Below, piece by piece: positions 7,566-16,386 of a DNA stretch of 64,000 nucleotides. Each line of letters opens with the position of its first letter. The stretch's first letter is position 1. Below the pieces are notes generated by a model. The model was not told the DNA's origin. It worked only from the letters and a program-made list of their open reading frames with translations, and did no database searches. A program made the translations under genes and the position numbers. Source of the DNA: Curtobacterium sp. MCBA15_009 (GTDB lineage: Bacteria; Actinomycetota; Actinomycetes; Actinomycetales; Microbacteriaceae); NCBI RefSeq assembly GCF_001864895.1, contig NZ_MJGO01000023.1, positions 21,168-85,167 of the forward strand, read 5' to 3'.

Positions 7566-10500
7566 CCGACACGTTCGCAACCCCCGCGCTGTTCGACACG
7601 GTCGCGCAGTGGCGCGCCGAGTCGATGCAGGTCGTCAACTGGGGTGGCTTCCACGGCCACCGGCAGGTCGAGCTGTCCGGCACGGCGACCCTCATCTCCG
7701 GCGCCTCGGGCACCGGCAAGTCCACCCTGATGGACGCCTACCTGGCCGTGATGATGCCGTCCGACGTGCCGTTCAACGGCGCCTCGAACGACGCCACCAC
7801 CGGTCGCGCCCGCAGCGCGGACCAGCGCAACCTGCTCACCTACCTGCGCGGCAAGGTCGACACCCGGCGCGACCCCGAGTCCGGGGCCCTGCGCGACGTG
7901 AACCTGCGCGGCGACGACCAGACCACGTGGGGTGCGGCGGCGGTCACGTTCCGGAACGACGACGAGCGGCGCTTCACGGTGCTGCGCGCGTACATCGTGC
8001 CGAAGCGCGCACGGGGCGTCGGCGACATCCAGATGACCATGGCGACGGTGGACGACACCTTCGACCTGCGCCGGCTCGAGGAGTTCGTGCCGTCGCGGTT
8101 CCACCACCTCGAGCTGACCGGCCGGGTGCCCGGGCTCGTCATCCGCGACACCTACCAGGAGCTCGCGTACACGCTGCAGACCCGCCTCGGCATCGGCGAC
8201 TCCGGCGGGGGCAACCGGGCGATGCGCCTGCTCGCCCGGATCCAGGCCGGCCAGCACCTACCGACCGTCGACGCGCTCTACAAGTCGCTCGTGCTCGAGA
8301 CCCCCGGCACCTACGAGGCGGCCGACCGCGCCCTCGCGCACTTCTCGGCGCTCGACGAGGCGTACGAGGCGATGGACACCGAGGAACGCAAGGTGCGCAT
8401 CCTCTCCCCCATCACCGACCTGCACGACGAGATCGCGCGCGCGACCGAGGCCGCCGCGGCACTCGACGGCATCGCCACCGGCGCCGAGGTCTCCCCGTTC
8501 GCGCACTGGACCGCCACCCGGAAGCGTGCGCTGCTCGACGACGAGGTCGCCCGCAACGCGCGTGAGCGCACCGCGGCCCGCGCCGAGGTCGAGGCCGCCG
8601 AAGCCCGGCACACCGCGGTCGACATCGAGCTCCGCGACGCCGAGGCCCGGCTCCGCGACCAGGGCGGCAACGCGCTCGCGCACCTCGAGGACCGCATCGA
8701 CCGGCTCGGCCGCGAACGCGACGCCGTGGTCCGCACCCGCACGACCTTCGACGAGCGCACCGCCGTGCTCGGGCTGTCGGCGTCGCTCTCGTCGGAAGCG
8801 GGCTTCACCAGCGCGCAGCGGGCGTCCCACGACTTCCTCGGGACGTACGCGGCTGCGCGCTCGTCGTTGGACGACCGCCGCGACGCCCTGACCCGCGAGG
8901 AGTACCCGCTCCTCGACCGCGAGCGGTCCCTGCGCCAGGAGCGGCAGTCGCTCGAGCACCGGCAGGGCGCGATGCCGCTGCCGATGCACGAGGCCCGGCT
9001 CGCCATGGCCCGCGCCGCCGGCATCGACCCGTCCGAACTGCCGTTCGTGGCGGAGCTGCTCGACGTCCTGCCCAGCGAGGAGCGCTGGCGCACGGCCATC
9101 GAGTCCGTCCTGGCCCCCGTCGCCCGCACGCTGCTCGTCGACCAGGACCGCCTGGCCGACTTCAGCGAGGCGATCGACGCGCTGCGCCTGCCCGTCCGCG
9201 TGCAGTTCGAGGGCGTGCCGACCGGCCCGCACCTCGACCTCGACGGTGACCCGGCCATGGTCTCCGGCAAGCTCGCGATCAAGCCGTCGCCGTTCAGCAC
9301 CTGGGTGCGCGAGCGGATCGAGTCGGACCGCACCGACGCCCGCTGTGTCAGCTCGGCATCGGACCTCGGCGGCGGCGGACGGCGGGTCACCGAGTCCGGA
9401 CAGCTGCGCGACGGCCGTCGTGGCGCGCACGGTGACCGCCGGCAGTCGAACGTCATCGGCTTCACGAACGAGGCCCGCGTCGCCGCGGTCGAGCAGGAGC
9501 TCGCCTCGATCGCGCAGGACCTCGCCACGCTCGAGGCCCGCCGCACCGACGTCGCGCAGGACCTCACCGCGCTCGACGTGCTCCGCGCCGCGCACCAGCA
9601 CGTGGTCGACGTCACCTGGGCCGCGATCGACGTCTCCGGCACCGACGAGTCCCTCGCGCGCCTCGACGAGGAACGGCAGGCGCTGCTCTCCGCCGACGAC
9701 GGGCTCCGGACCCTGCGTTCGGCGGTCAGTCGGCTCCGGGCGTCCCTCGACGAGGCGGCCGACCGCCGGGCCGCCGCACGCCGCTCCGTCACCCGGCTCG
9801 ACGAGCGGCACGCCGTCCTCGTCGACGGCCAGGACGCCGCCGCCGAGATCCTCGCGCGCTTCGACGACACCCCGGAGTCGCTGCCCGACGACGCGCAGGC
9901 CAGGCTCCTGTCCGAGACGTTCGACGAGGTCGGGGCGCCCGACGGCATCGACGGCTTCGACGACGCCACCCGCCGGCTCAAGCGCCGGCTCGAGGAACGG
10001 CTGACCCAGGCGCTCGACGGCGCCGCGGCGGCCTCGACCTCGTTGACGCTGACGTTCCAGCGGTACCAGGACGCCTGGCCCGACCCGAACCTCGGCACCG
10101 GGGTCGCGTCGTACCCGGACTACCACGCGGTCCTCGACCAGATCGTGGCGACCGGCCTGCACGCCCGGCGCAGCGAGTGGCGTCGACGGCTGTCGCAGTG
10201 GAGCGGCGAGGACCTCGTCCCGCTCGCCGGTGCCTTCGACCGCGCCGTCGTCGAGATCGAGGAACGCCTGGAACCGGTCAACGAGATCCTGCGGGAGCTG
10301 CCCTTCGGCGCGAACCGGGACCGCCTGAAGATCCAGATCCGCCGGGTCACCCGCGAGGACGTCACCGCCTTCCGCCGCGAGCTCCGCGCCCTGTCTGCCT
10401 CGGTCGACACCGAGCTGACCGACGACGTGCTCGAGACCCGGTTCCGCCGGCTCCGGCGCTTCATGGCCGTCATCCGGCCCGACCCGTCCGTGCCGCGCGG

Positions 10501-10939
10501 CGGCCGGACCACGCAGCGCGACGCGGTGCTCGACGTCCGCCGGCACATGGAGATCACGGCCGTCCGGTACGACACGTCCGGTGCCGACCTCGGCGTCTAC
10601 TCGTCGCTCGGCGACAAGTCGGGCGGCGAGACGCAGGAGCTCGTGGCGTTCATCGTCGGCGCGGCCCTGCGGTACCAGCTCGGCGACGAGACCCGGCCCC
10701 GGCCCCGGTTCGCGCCGGTGTTCCTCGACGAGGCGTTCATCAAGGCGGACTCGGAGTTCGCCGGCCGTGCGGTCACCGCGTGGCTCCGGCTCGGGTTCCA
10801 GCTCGTCGTCAGCGCACCGCTCGACAAGGTCACGGCGCTCGAGCCGTCGATGGAGCGACTCCTGTCCATGCGCAAGCACCCCGAGACCGGCCACTCGTCC
10901 ATCACCGAGATCGCCCGCGTGGAGCCCGCCGCCGTCTGA
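7562..10939 (+). CDS. jetC: JetC/MksB-like SMC ATPase of a Wadjet-type system
   Basis: This 1125-residue SMC-like ATPase has the Walker A motif GASGTGKST at residues 47-55. The ABC signature KSGGETQ lies near residue 1019, and the Walker B segment PVFLDEAF near residue 1053. In between are long Arg/Glu/Ala-rich coiled-coil segments around a central hinge-like region (about residues 480-640). All ATPase motifs look intact, so an active motor is expected. JetABC complexes extrude DNA and recognise plasmids; cleavage needs the Toprim nuclease JetD. No jetD follows here: after the stop there are 440 bases without a gene and then unrelated genes. A chromosomal MksBEF-type condensin role is the alternative. 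Confidence 0.88.
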   Translation: MTDTFATPALFDTVAQWRAESMQVVNWGGFHGHRQVELSGTATLISGASGTGKSTLMDAYLAVMMPSDVPFNGASNDATTGRARSADQRNLLTYLRGKVDTRRDPESGALRDVNLRGDDQTTWGAAAVTFRNDDERRFTVLRAYIVPKRARGVGDIQMTMATVDDTFDLRRLEEFVPSRFHHLELTGRVPGLVIRDTYQELAYTLQTRLGIGDSGGGNRAMRLLARIQAGQHLPTVDALYKSLVLETPGTYEAADRALAHFSALDEAYEAMDTEERKVRILSPITDLHDEIARATEAAAALDGIATGAEVSPFAHWTATRKRALLDDEVARNARERTAARAEVEAAEARHTAVDIELRDAEARLRDQGGNALAHLEDRIDRLGRERDAVVRTRTTFDERTAVLGLSASLSSEAGFTSAQRASHDFLGTYAAARSSLDDRRDALTREEYPLLDRERSLRQERQSLEHRQGAMPLPMHEARLAMARAAGIDPSELPFVAELLDVLPSEERWRTAIESVLAPVARTLLVDQDRLADFSEAIDALRLPVRVQFEGVPTGPHLDLDGDPAMVSGKLAIKPSPFSTWVRERIESDRTDARCVSSASDLGGGGRRVTESGQLRDGRRGAHGDRRQSNVIGFTNEARVAAVEQELASIAQDLATLEARRTDVAQDLTALDVLRAAHQHVVDVTWAAIDVSGTDESLARLDEERQALLSADDGLRTLRSAVSRLRASLDEAADRRAAARRSVTRLDERHAVLVDGQDAAAEILARFDDTPESLPDDAQARLLSETFDEVGAPDGIDGFDDATRRLKRRLEERLTQALDGAAAASTSLTLTFQRYQDAWPDPNLGTGVASYPDYHAVLDQIVATGLHARRSEWRRRLSQWSGEDLVPLAGAFDRAVVEIEERLEPVNEILRELPFGANRDRLKIQIRRVTREDVTAFRRELRALSASVDTELTDDVLETRFRRLRRFMAVIRPDPSVPRGGRTTQRDAVLDVRRHMEITAVRYDTSGADLGVYSSLGDKSGGETQELVAFIVGAALRYQLGDETRPRPRFAPVFLDEAFIKADSEFAGRAVTAWLRLGFQLVVSAPLDKVTALEPSMERLLSMRKHPETGHSSITEIARVEPAAV

Positions 10940-11367
10940 CGGCGGTGGGGCTGGGCAGGCAGGCCGGGCGGGCGGGGCGGCGGCCGGTCGTGTCGACTGG
11001 TCGCGACACCCCACTCAGGTCCGCCGAGCGGGCGCGAACTGTCGGCTGGCGCCCGCGCCGCCGACAGTTCCTGACCACCCGAGGCGGTGGCGGCGGGGTG
11101 TCCTGGCCGCTCGGCGGCCGCCCCGGACGCGGCCGGCGCCGGCCTGGAGGCGCGGTGCCAGCCCGCCACGGGCCTCCCGACCGTCGCCCCGCCAGTCACG
11201 ACACCCCGCTCGCCTCCGCGCGCCGGTCACGACGCGTCGCCTGGTGACGCCTCAGCTGAGGGCCTTCGGCCGCCCGGCGCGCGACCGGCGACGTGTCCTG
11301 ACCGCCCGGCGGCCGGGCGTCGGCGTGTCGACAGGGACGGCTCAGACGTTCCGAGACCACCCACCGG
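10940..11367. repeat. intergenic region with five mirrored copies of a 14-bp motif and a hairpin
   Basis: No gene is visible in these 430 bases. A motif close to GGTCACGACACCCC occurs at 10999-11012 (+), 11095-11108 (-), 11194-11207 (+), 11225-11238 (+, degenerate) and 11290-11303 (-, degenerate). Between the first two copies GAACTGTCGG (11036-11045) pairs perfectly with 11061-11070 around a 15-base loop. The first 110 bases therefore form a large imperfect palindrome. The hairpin may end the jet transcript; the role of the motifs is unknown. Confidence 0.6.
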
Positions 11368-11373
11368 TACGGT
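11368..11373 (+). promoter_or_regulatory. -10 box of a leaderless promoter
   Basis: TACGGT ends six bases before the GTG at 11380. The same TACGGTGGGCG string precedes the start codon of the gene at 63103, which supports its role as a leaderless promoter. Confidence 0.5.
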
Positions 11374-11379
11374 GGGCGC

Positions 11380-11664
11380 GTGTTCGGACGACGCTCCCCC
11401 AGCCCCCGCCCCGACGACCGCCCCGGGCTCGGGATCGGCGCCCTCGTGCAGGTGGTCGACACCGACCGCGGCGGCGAGCAGTGGGCCGACGAGCCGATCG
11501 GCGTGATCGTGGCGCCGGGCGGCAGCCAGATCGGCGGGCTGCAGCGCACCTGGACCGTCGCGTTCGAGGAGCCCGCATGGACGAAGGACGGCCGCGGCCC
11601 CTTCGAGCGCGCGACCGTCCTGAGTCGTCAACTGGTGCCGGTCACGACCGACACCGCGGAGTAG
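11380..11664 (+). CDS. uncharacterised 94-residue protein
   Basis: This small soluble protein starts with an Arg/Pro-rich stretch (MFGRRSPSPRPDDRPG). It continues with a compact beta-rich region (IGALVQVVDTDRGG ... IGVIVAPGG ... TWTVAFEEPAW ... ATVLSRQLVPV) that could be a small barrel. I do not recognise a family. The GTG start is supported by the TACGGT box six bases upstream; no ribosome binding site is needed in that arrangement. It converges on the 35-residue gene at 11671-11778. Confidence 0.6.
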   Translation: MFGRRSPSPRPDDRPGLGIGALVQVVDTDRGGEQWADEPIGVIVAPGGSQIGGLQRTWTVAFEEPAWTKDGRGPFERATVLSRQLVPVTTDTAE

Positions 11665-11670
11665 TCCGGG

Positions 11671-11778
11671 TCAGTACTCTTCGGACCCGCTCTTCATCAT
11701 GGCGGCGACGGCCATGCAGCAGCCCACGCCGCCGAGCACGCCGACGCCGATGATGATGCCTGCGATGAGTTCGAGCAT
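11671..11778 (-). CDS. 35-residue single-helix membrane peptide
   Basis: A minus-strand ATG at 11778 with a textbook AAGGAGT ribosome binding site (seven bases away) opens a 35-codon frame. It reads MLELIAGIIIGVGVLGGVGC, then CMAVAAMMKSGSEEY. This is one hydrophobic helix with a central Cys-Cys pair and a short acidic tail, a typical small membrane peptide. The strong ribosome binding site and the hydrophobic composition make chance unlikely. It lies just upstream of the POT transporter's 3' end on the same strand as that gene (40 bases beyond its stop), so it could be co-transcribed with it. Function unknown. Confidence 0.6.
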   Translation of the reverse strand: MLELIAGIIIGVGVLGGVGCCMAVAAMMKSGSEEY

Positions 11779-11818
11779 GGGGTGACTCCTTGGTTGCGAG
11801 CGTACGGCTGGTCTCAGG

Positions 11819-13309
11819 TTAGCGGATGCCGCGCATGAGCCTCAGCACCGGCTTGGTGACGAGCAGGAGCACGACGCCGACCGCGACCGCGACGAGTCCG
11901 AGCACCGTGAAGTACGGCGCCTCGTGCTCCGGGTCGTAGTACTGGGACAGGACGCCGGTGGCCGCGGTGCCGAGCGACACCGACAGGAAGAACAGCGCGA
12001 CCATCTGGGTCTGGAACTTGGCCGGCGCCAGCTTCGTCGCCACCGACTGGCCCACGGGCGACAGCAGGAGTTCGGCGAGCGTGAACACGAGCAGGATCCC
12101 GACGAGTGCGAGCAGCGGGGTGCCGTTCTCGCCGGTGCCGACGAACGGCAGGAAGAGCAGGAACGCGACGCCCATGATGCCGGTGCCGAGGCCGAACTTC
12201 GTCGGGGTGGACGGCTGGCGGTCGCCCAGCCGGGTCCAGAGCGCCGCGAAGACGCCGGAGAGCACGATGATGAAGACCGGGTTGATCGACGTCACCCACG
12301 ACACCGGCATCTCCGAGCCGAACACGGACCGGTCGAGCCGCTGGTCCGAGTAGATCGTGACGACGGTGAACTGCTGCTGGTACAGCGACCAGAAGACCGC
12401 GCTGCCGATGAACAGCGGGATGAACGCGAACACGCGCGAGCGTTCCTGCGGGGTGATCCCGCTCGACAGGATCACGACGAAGTAGCCGATGGTCGCGAGC
12501 ACGACGACGGCGACCACGACGAGGGGCAGGGTGTCGACGGTCAGCAGACCGGTCAGCACGGCGACGACGACGAGCACCAGGACGACGACCGCTCCCACGA
12601 CGATGAGCGGCAGCCGGCGTCGGTCGACGGGGTTGGTGACGTCGCGCACGACCTCGGGCAGGTGCTTCCGGCGCACCGCGTACTGCGTGAGCCCCGCGGC
12701 CATGCCGACCGCGGCGAGGCCGAACCCGTAGTGGAAGCCGAGCGTGTTCTGCAGCAGCCCGGTGAGCAGCGGGCCGGCGAAGGCGCCGAGGTTGACGCCG
12801 AGGTAGTACAGCGAGAACCCGGCGTCGCGGCGCACGTCGTCGCGGGTGTACAGGCCGCCGACGATCGTCGTGGCGGTCGCCTTGAGTCCGCCGGACCCGA
12901 GCGCGATGAGCACGAGGCCGACGCCGACCCCGGCGACCCCGGGGATCAGCGCGAGGGCGATGTGCCCGAGCATGACGACGACGGCGCTGCCGAACAGGGT
13001 CCGGTCGGCGCCGAGCAGCCGGTCGGCGATCCAGGCTCCGATGATGGTGAACAGGTAGACCGCGCCGCCGTAGGCGCCCATGATGCCGGTCGCGACGCCC
13101 TCGCTGATGCCGAGGCCGCCCTCGGTGACCGTGTAGTACATGTACAGCAGGACGATGCCCTGCATGCCGTAGAACGAGAAGCGCTCCCACAGTTCGACGG
13201 CGAACGGGGTCGAGAGCTCGAACGGTTGTCCGAAGAAGGTGCGGCCACCCCGATCCGGCTGCTCGGTGCGGGACTTGTGTGACGGGGTGGTGCGGGACAT
13301 GACGGCCAT
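11819..13309 (-). CDS. POT/PTR-family proton-coupled peptide transporter
   Basis: This 496-residue major facilitator has about 14 hydrophobic segments. Near the N-terminus it carries the POT signature ELWERFSFYG (residues 39-48), the ExxER motif used for proton coupling. The family marker SLYYLGVNLGAFAGPLL (about residue 165) is also present. It should import di- and tripeptides across the cytoplasmic membrane using the proton gradient. Length and motif order are normal for bacterial DtpT/YdgR-type proteins. The start could also be the internal ATG four codons later. It is divergent from the acyl-CoA oxidase gene, with 221 bases between them. Confidence 0.92.
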   Translation of the reverse strand: MAVMSRTTPSHKSRTEQPDRGGRTFFGQPFELSTPFAVELWERFSFYGMQGIVLLYMYYTVTEGGLGISEGVATGIMGAYGGAVYLFTIIGAWIADRLLGADRTLFGSAVVVMLGHIALALIPGVAGVGVGLVLIALGSGGLKATATTIVGGLYTRDDVRRDAGFSLYYLGVNLGAFAGPLLTGLLQNTLGFHYGFGLAAVGMAAGLTQYAVRRKHLPEVVRDVTNPVDRRRLPLIVVGAVVVLVLVVVAVLTGLLTVDTLPLVVVAVVVLATIGYFVVILSSGITPQERSRVFAFIPLFIGSAVFWSLYQQQFTVVTIYSDQRLDRSVFGSEMPVSWVTSINPVFIIVLSGVFAALWTRLGDRQPSTPTKFGLGTGIMGVAFLLFLPFVGTGENGTPLLALVGILLVFTLAELLLSPVGQSVATKLAPAKFQTQMVALFFLSVSLGTAATGVLSQYYDPEHEAPYFTVLGLVAVAVGVVLLLVTKPVLRLMRGIR

Positions 13310-13530
13310 GATGCCTGCTCGGTCCAGCTTCCGCCGATTCCCCGAGGGCGGCTCGCGTCCACCGGGCGTCCCGCCGACGGGTCCGTCGGTTGGAGGGTTC
13401 CCACGACCGGTCCGCGCGGTCGGCGCTCGCCCGTTGTGCCCCCGGCACGGTTGTCGAGCGGCACACGGCCGGGCTGTCTAGCGTGGACGGAGCGCCACCG
13501 GACACCGCAGTTCCCAGGAGGACCCCGACC

Positions 13531-15690
13531 ATGGTCGACACCGCACCCGCACGTTCCGCCGCCCGCCCCGCCGGGGCCCCCGCCCCGACCGACGCCGACG
13601 CGGCGCCCGCCCCCGGCGTCGTCACCGAGGGTGCGCCGAAGCCCGACGCGACCGGTGACCCCGCCAGCGGCACGCCGACCGCGGGCACGGACACGGACGT
13701 GCAGATCGACGTCGCCGTGGTGCAGCAGCTCCTGCTCGGCCGGTGGGCGGACGACCGCCGTACCTCGCGGCGGCTCGCGCTCGACCCGGCGATGCACAAG
13801 ATCGAGGGCATGGCGTACGCCGACGCGCGTGCCCGCACGCTCGACCAGCTGCGCATCCTGGTCGACGCCGGCGCGATCCAGCGGCCGTACCCCGAGGAGT
13901 TCGGCGGCCAGAGCAACCACGGCGGCAACCTCGCCGCGTTCGAGGAGCTCACCACCGCCGACCCGTCGATGCAGATCAAGGCCGGTGTGCAGTGGGGCCT
14001 GTTCGGCTCTGCGGTGCACCACCTCGGCACGGAGCGGAACCACCGCGAGTTCCTGCCGGGCATCGTCTCGTTCGACGTCCCCGGCTGCTTCGCGATGACG
14101 GAGACCGGGCACGGCTCGGACGTCCAGAGCATCGCCACCCGCGCCACCTACGACCCGGAGACGCAGGAGTTCGAGATCCACACGCCGTTCCGCGGCGCGT
14201 GGAAGGACTACATCGGCAACGCCGCCCTGCACGGCAGGGCCGCGGTCGTGTTCGCGAAGCTCGTGACGCAGGGCGTCGACTACGGCGTGCACGCGTTCTA
14301 CGTGCCGCTCCGCGACGCCGACGGAGCATTCCTGCCCGGCGTCGGTGGTGAGGACGACGGCTACAAGGGCGGCCTGAACGGCATCGACAACGGCCGGCTG
14401 CACTTCGACCACGTCCGGGTCCCCCGCACGAACCTGCTCAACCGCTACGGCGACGTCGCCGAGGACGGCACGTACTCATCGCCGATCGCCTCGCCCGGTC
14501 GGCGCTTCTTCACGATGCTCGGCACCCTGGTGCAGGGCCGGGTCTCGCTCGACGGGGCCGCGGTGGTGGCGCAGAAGATCGGGCTGCAGATCGCGCTCAC
14601 CTACGCCGCGCAGCGCCGCCAGTTCCCGACCGGGGACGGCACCGAGGGCGTGCTGCTCGACTACGGCCGGCACCAGCGTCGGTTGATCCCGCGCCTGGCG
14701 ACGGTGTTCGCGCAGTCGTTCGCCCACGAGCAGCTCCTGCGTACCTTCGACGACGTGTTCAGCGGGCGGCAGGACACCCCCGAGCGCCGTGAGGACCTGG
14801 AGACCCAGGCCGCGGCCTTCAAGTCGATGTCGACGTGGTCGGCGCTCGACACCCTGCAGGAGTGCCGCGAGGCGTGCGGCGGCGCCGGCTTCCTCGCCGA
14901 GAACCGGCTCACCGGGCTCCGCGCCGACCTCGACGTCTACGTCACCTTCGAGGGCGACAACACCGTCCTGCTGCAGCTCGTCGGCAAGCGGCTGCTCACC
15001 GAGTTCCGCGCCAAGGCGCCGAAGGACCCGGCCGCGACCGCACGGTTCGCGGCGTCGATCGCCGCGGGCAAGCTGGCGGACGCGAGCGGCGTGCGCCGCA
15101 TCGGGCAGAGCGTCGCCGACCGTGGGTCGCTCGCGCGGTCCGTCGCCGACCTGCGCGACGCCGGCTCACAGCGCGCCCTGCTCGCGGGTCGCGTCGAGAC
15201 GATGGTCGCCGAGATCGGTGTGCGTCTCGCCTCCGCGGGCAAGGACCGTGCACGCGCGGCGCGGCTGCTGAACCGCTCGCAGCACGAGCTCATCGAGGCG
15301 GCGAAGGCGCACGCCGAGCTCATGCAGTGGGACGCGTTCACCGACGCCCTCGAGCAGGTCCCCGAGGGCGACACCCGGCGGGTGCTCGTCTGGCTCCGCG
15401 ACCTGTTCGCCCTCGGCCTGCTCGAGCAGCACCTGGACTGGTACCTGGTGCACGGGCGGCTGTCGGCGCAGCGGGCCCGGGCGGTTTCGGCCGGGGTCGA
15501 CCGGCTCGTGGCCCGGCTGCGGCCGATCGTGCCCCGGCTGCTCGAGACCTTCGGCTACGAGGACGGGCACGTGCGTGCGCCGATCGCCCTCGGCGAGGAG
15601 CAGGCACGTCAGGACGAGGCCGCGGCGTGGTTCGCCGCCGAGGCCGCCGCCGGTCGTCTGCCCGAGCAGGAGAAGAAGCCCCGCGCGTAG
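13531..15690 (+). CDS. acyl-CoA oxidase / acyl-CoA dehydrogenase family protein
   Basis: This 719-residue flavoprotein resembles the long acyl-CoA oxidases rather than the 380-residue dehydrogenases. Visible motifs are FAMTETGHGSDVQSIATRAT (flavin-binding strand, about residue 190), GGAGFLAENRL (about residue 448) and TFEGDN (about residue 472, with the catalytic-region Glu). It should desaturate acyl-CoA at C2-C3 in fatty-acid breakdown, passing electrons to oxygen or an acceptor. The first 65 residues are Ala/Pro/Thr-rich and look unstructured. The ATG at 13531 was chosen because AGGAGG lies eight bases upstream. The gene converges on csrA across a repeat-rich spacer. Confidence 0.85.
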   Translation: MVDTAPARSAARPAGAPAPTDADAAPAPGVVTEGAPKPDATGDPASGTPTAGTDTDVQIDVAVVQQLLLGRWADDRRTSRRLALDPAMHKIEGMAYADARARTLDQLRILVDAGAIQRPYPEEFGGQSNHGGNLAAFEELTTADPSMQIKAGVQWGLFGSAVHHLGTERNHREFLPGIVSFDVPGCFAMTETGHGSDVQSIATRATYDPETQEFEIHTPFRGAWKDYIGNAALHGRAAVVFAKLVTQGVDYGVHAFYVPLRDADGAFLPGVGGEDDGYKGGLNGIDNGRLHFDHVRVPRTNLLNRYGDVAEDGTYSSPIASPGRRFFTMLGTLVQGRVSLDGAAVVAQKIGLQIALTYAAQRRQFPTGDGTEGVLLDYGRHQRRLIPRLATVFAQSFAHEQLLRTFDDVFSGRQDTPERREDLETQAAAFKSMSTWSALDTLQECREACGGAGFLAENRLTGLRADLDVYVTFEGDNTVLLQLVGKRLLTEFRAKAPKDPAATARFAASIAAGKLADASGVRRIGQSVADRGSLARSVADLRDAGSQRALLAGRVETMVAEIGVRLASAGKDRARAARLLNRSQHELIEAAKAHAELMQWDAFTDALEQVPEGDTRRVLVWLRDLFALGLLEQHLDWYLVHGRLSAQRARAVSAGVDRLVARLRPIVPRLLETFGYEDGHVRAPIALGEEQARQDEAAAWFAAEAAAGRLPEQEKKPRA

Positions 15691-16121
15691 CCGCTCGGTG
15701 GGGACGGTCCGGCCGGGAGGCACGGGTCGGCTCGTCCCCGCGGGCCCCACTCCGCCGCGCGCGAGTCCACAGCGCCGTGGCAGGCCGACCCTCGCCGGAT
15801 CCGGTCCACGCCCTGCCAGCGTCGTCGCGCCCCGAAGAGACGGGACGCGACGCCCGCCGTGGGGCGCGTCCCGCGGGTGGCCGCGGACGCAGGTGCCCGC
15901 CCGCGGTGCGTCGTGCCGGATCCGGTCCGCGCCCCGCCAGCGTCGTCGCACCCCGAAGAGACGAGGCGCGACGCCCGCCGTGGGGCGCGCCCCGCGGGTG
16001 CCCCGCGCGACGCCCGCCGCGGGGCGCGCTCGACGATCACTGCGCAGCAGCGACCGTGCGCGGGCACCCGAGCAACAGCCGCGCGCAGCCCGAGCGCGCA
16101 GCCGGCGAGCCCTCGCCCGGA
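15691..16121. repeat. convergent spacer with a duplicated 86-bp palindromic element
   Basis: No gene is visible. The 86-bp block at 15794-15879 recurs at 15915-16000 with six substitutions (about 93% identity). A third, partial copy of its hairpin part lies near 16006-16030. Each copy contains a strong stem built from GGGACGCG/CGCGTCCC-type arms with an inner CGCCC/GGGGCG stem. In position it serves as the terminator zone between acyl-CoA oxidase (+) and csrA (-). The duplication suggests a mobile or recombining palindromic repeat. Confidence 0.8.
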
Positions 16122-16382
16122 CTACGCCTGGTCGGCCCCGCCGCGGTCGCCGAGCGCCCGGCGCAGTCGCGCCTCGGCGTCGTCGTCGGCTCCGGCAGCG
16201 GCGGCCGCTGCCTCGGCGTTCGCCTCGGTGACGGCGCGCACGACCTCTTCGCGTTGGATCTTCACCCCACGCGGGGCGTCGATGCCGATCCGCACCCCGT
16301 CGCCCCGGGCGTCGAGGACGGTGATGACGATGTCGTCACCGACGAGGATCCGCTCGCCGACCTTCCGCGTGAGTACCAGCAC
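16122..16382 (-). CDS. csrA: CsrA, carbon storage / flagellin translation regulator
   Basis: The protein opens with MLVLTRKVGERILVGDDIVI and continues with VRIGIDAPRGVKIQREEV, the complete CsrA fold. At 86 residues it is longer than the usual 61-75 because of an Ala-rich, then acidic/basic tail (after about residue 55). CsrA dimers bind GGA motifs in mRNA leaders and block translation; in Gram-positive flagellar systems the target is flagellin mRNA and FliW is the antagonist. fliW is present at 60563, and the flagellin leader at 56381-56421 carries suitable GGA sites. The gene is the last of the flbD-to-csrA operon, four bases behind the flhF-like gene. Confidence 0.95.
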   Translation of the reverse strand: MLVLTRKVGERILVGDDIVITVLDARGDGVRIGIDAPRGVKIQREEVVRAVTEANAEAAAAAAGADDDAEARLRRALGDRGGADQA

Positions 16383-16386
16383 CCGC

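Noticed and set aside
7562..10939. SbcC or RecN instead of JetC
   Set aside because: The neighbours DUF3375 and DUF4194, the overlap of all three genes and the MukB-like motif arrangement fit JetC/MksB better.
10177..11247. Open frame running past the jetC stop as a jetD remnant
   Set aside because: It is a frame-shifted shadow of the jetC end with Arg/Pro-rich composition and no Toprim motifs.
15794..16030. CRISPR-like or protein-coding repeat
   Set aside because: Two long copies with nested hairpins and no regular spacers; no reading frame has protein-like composition.
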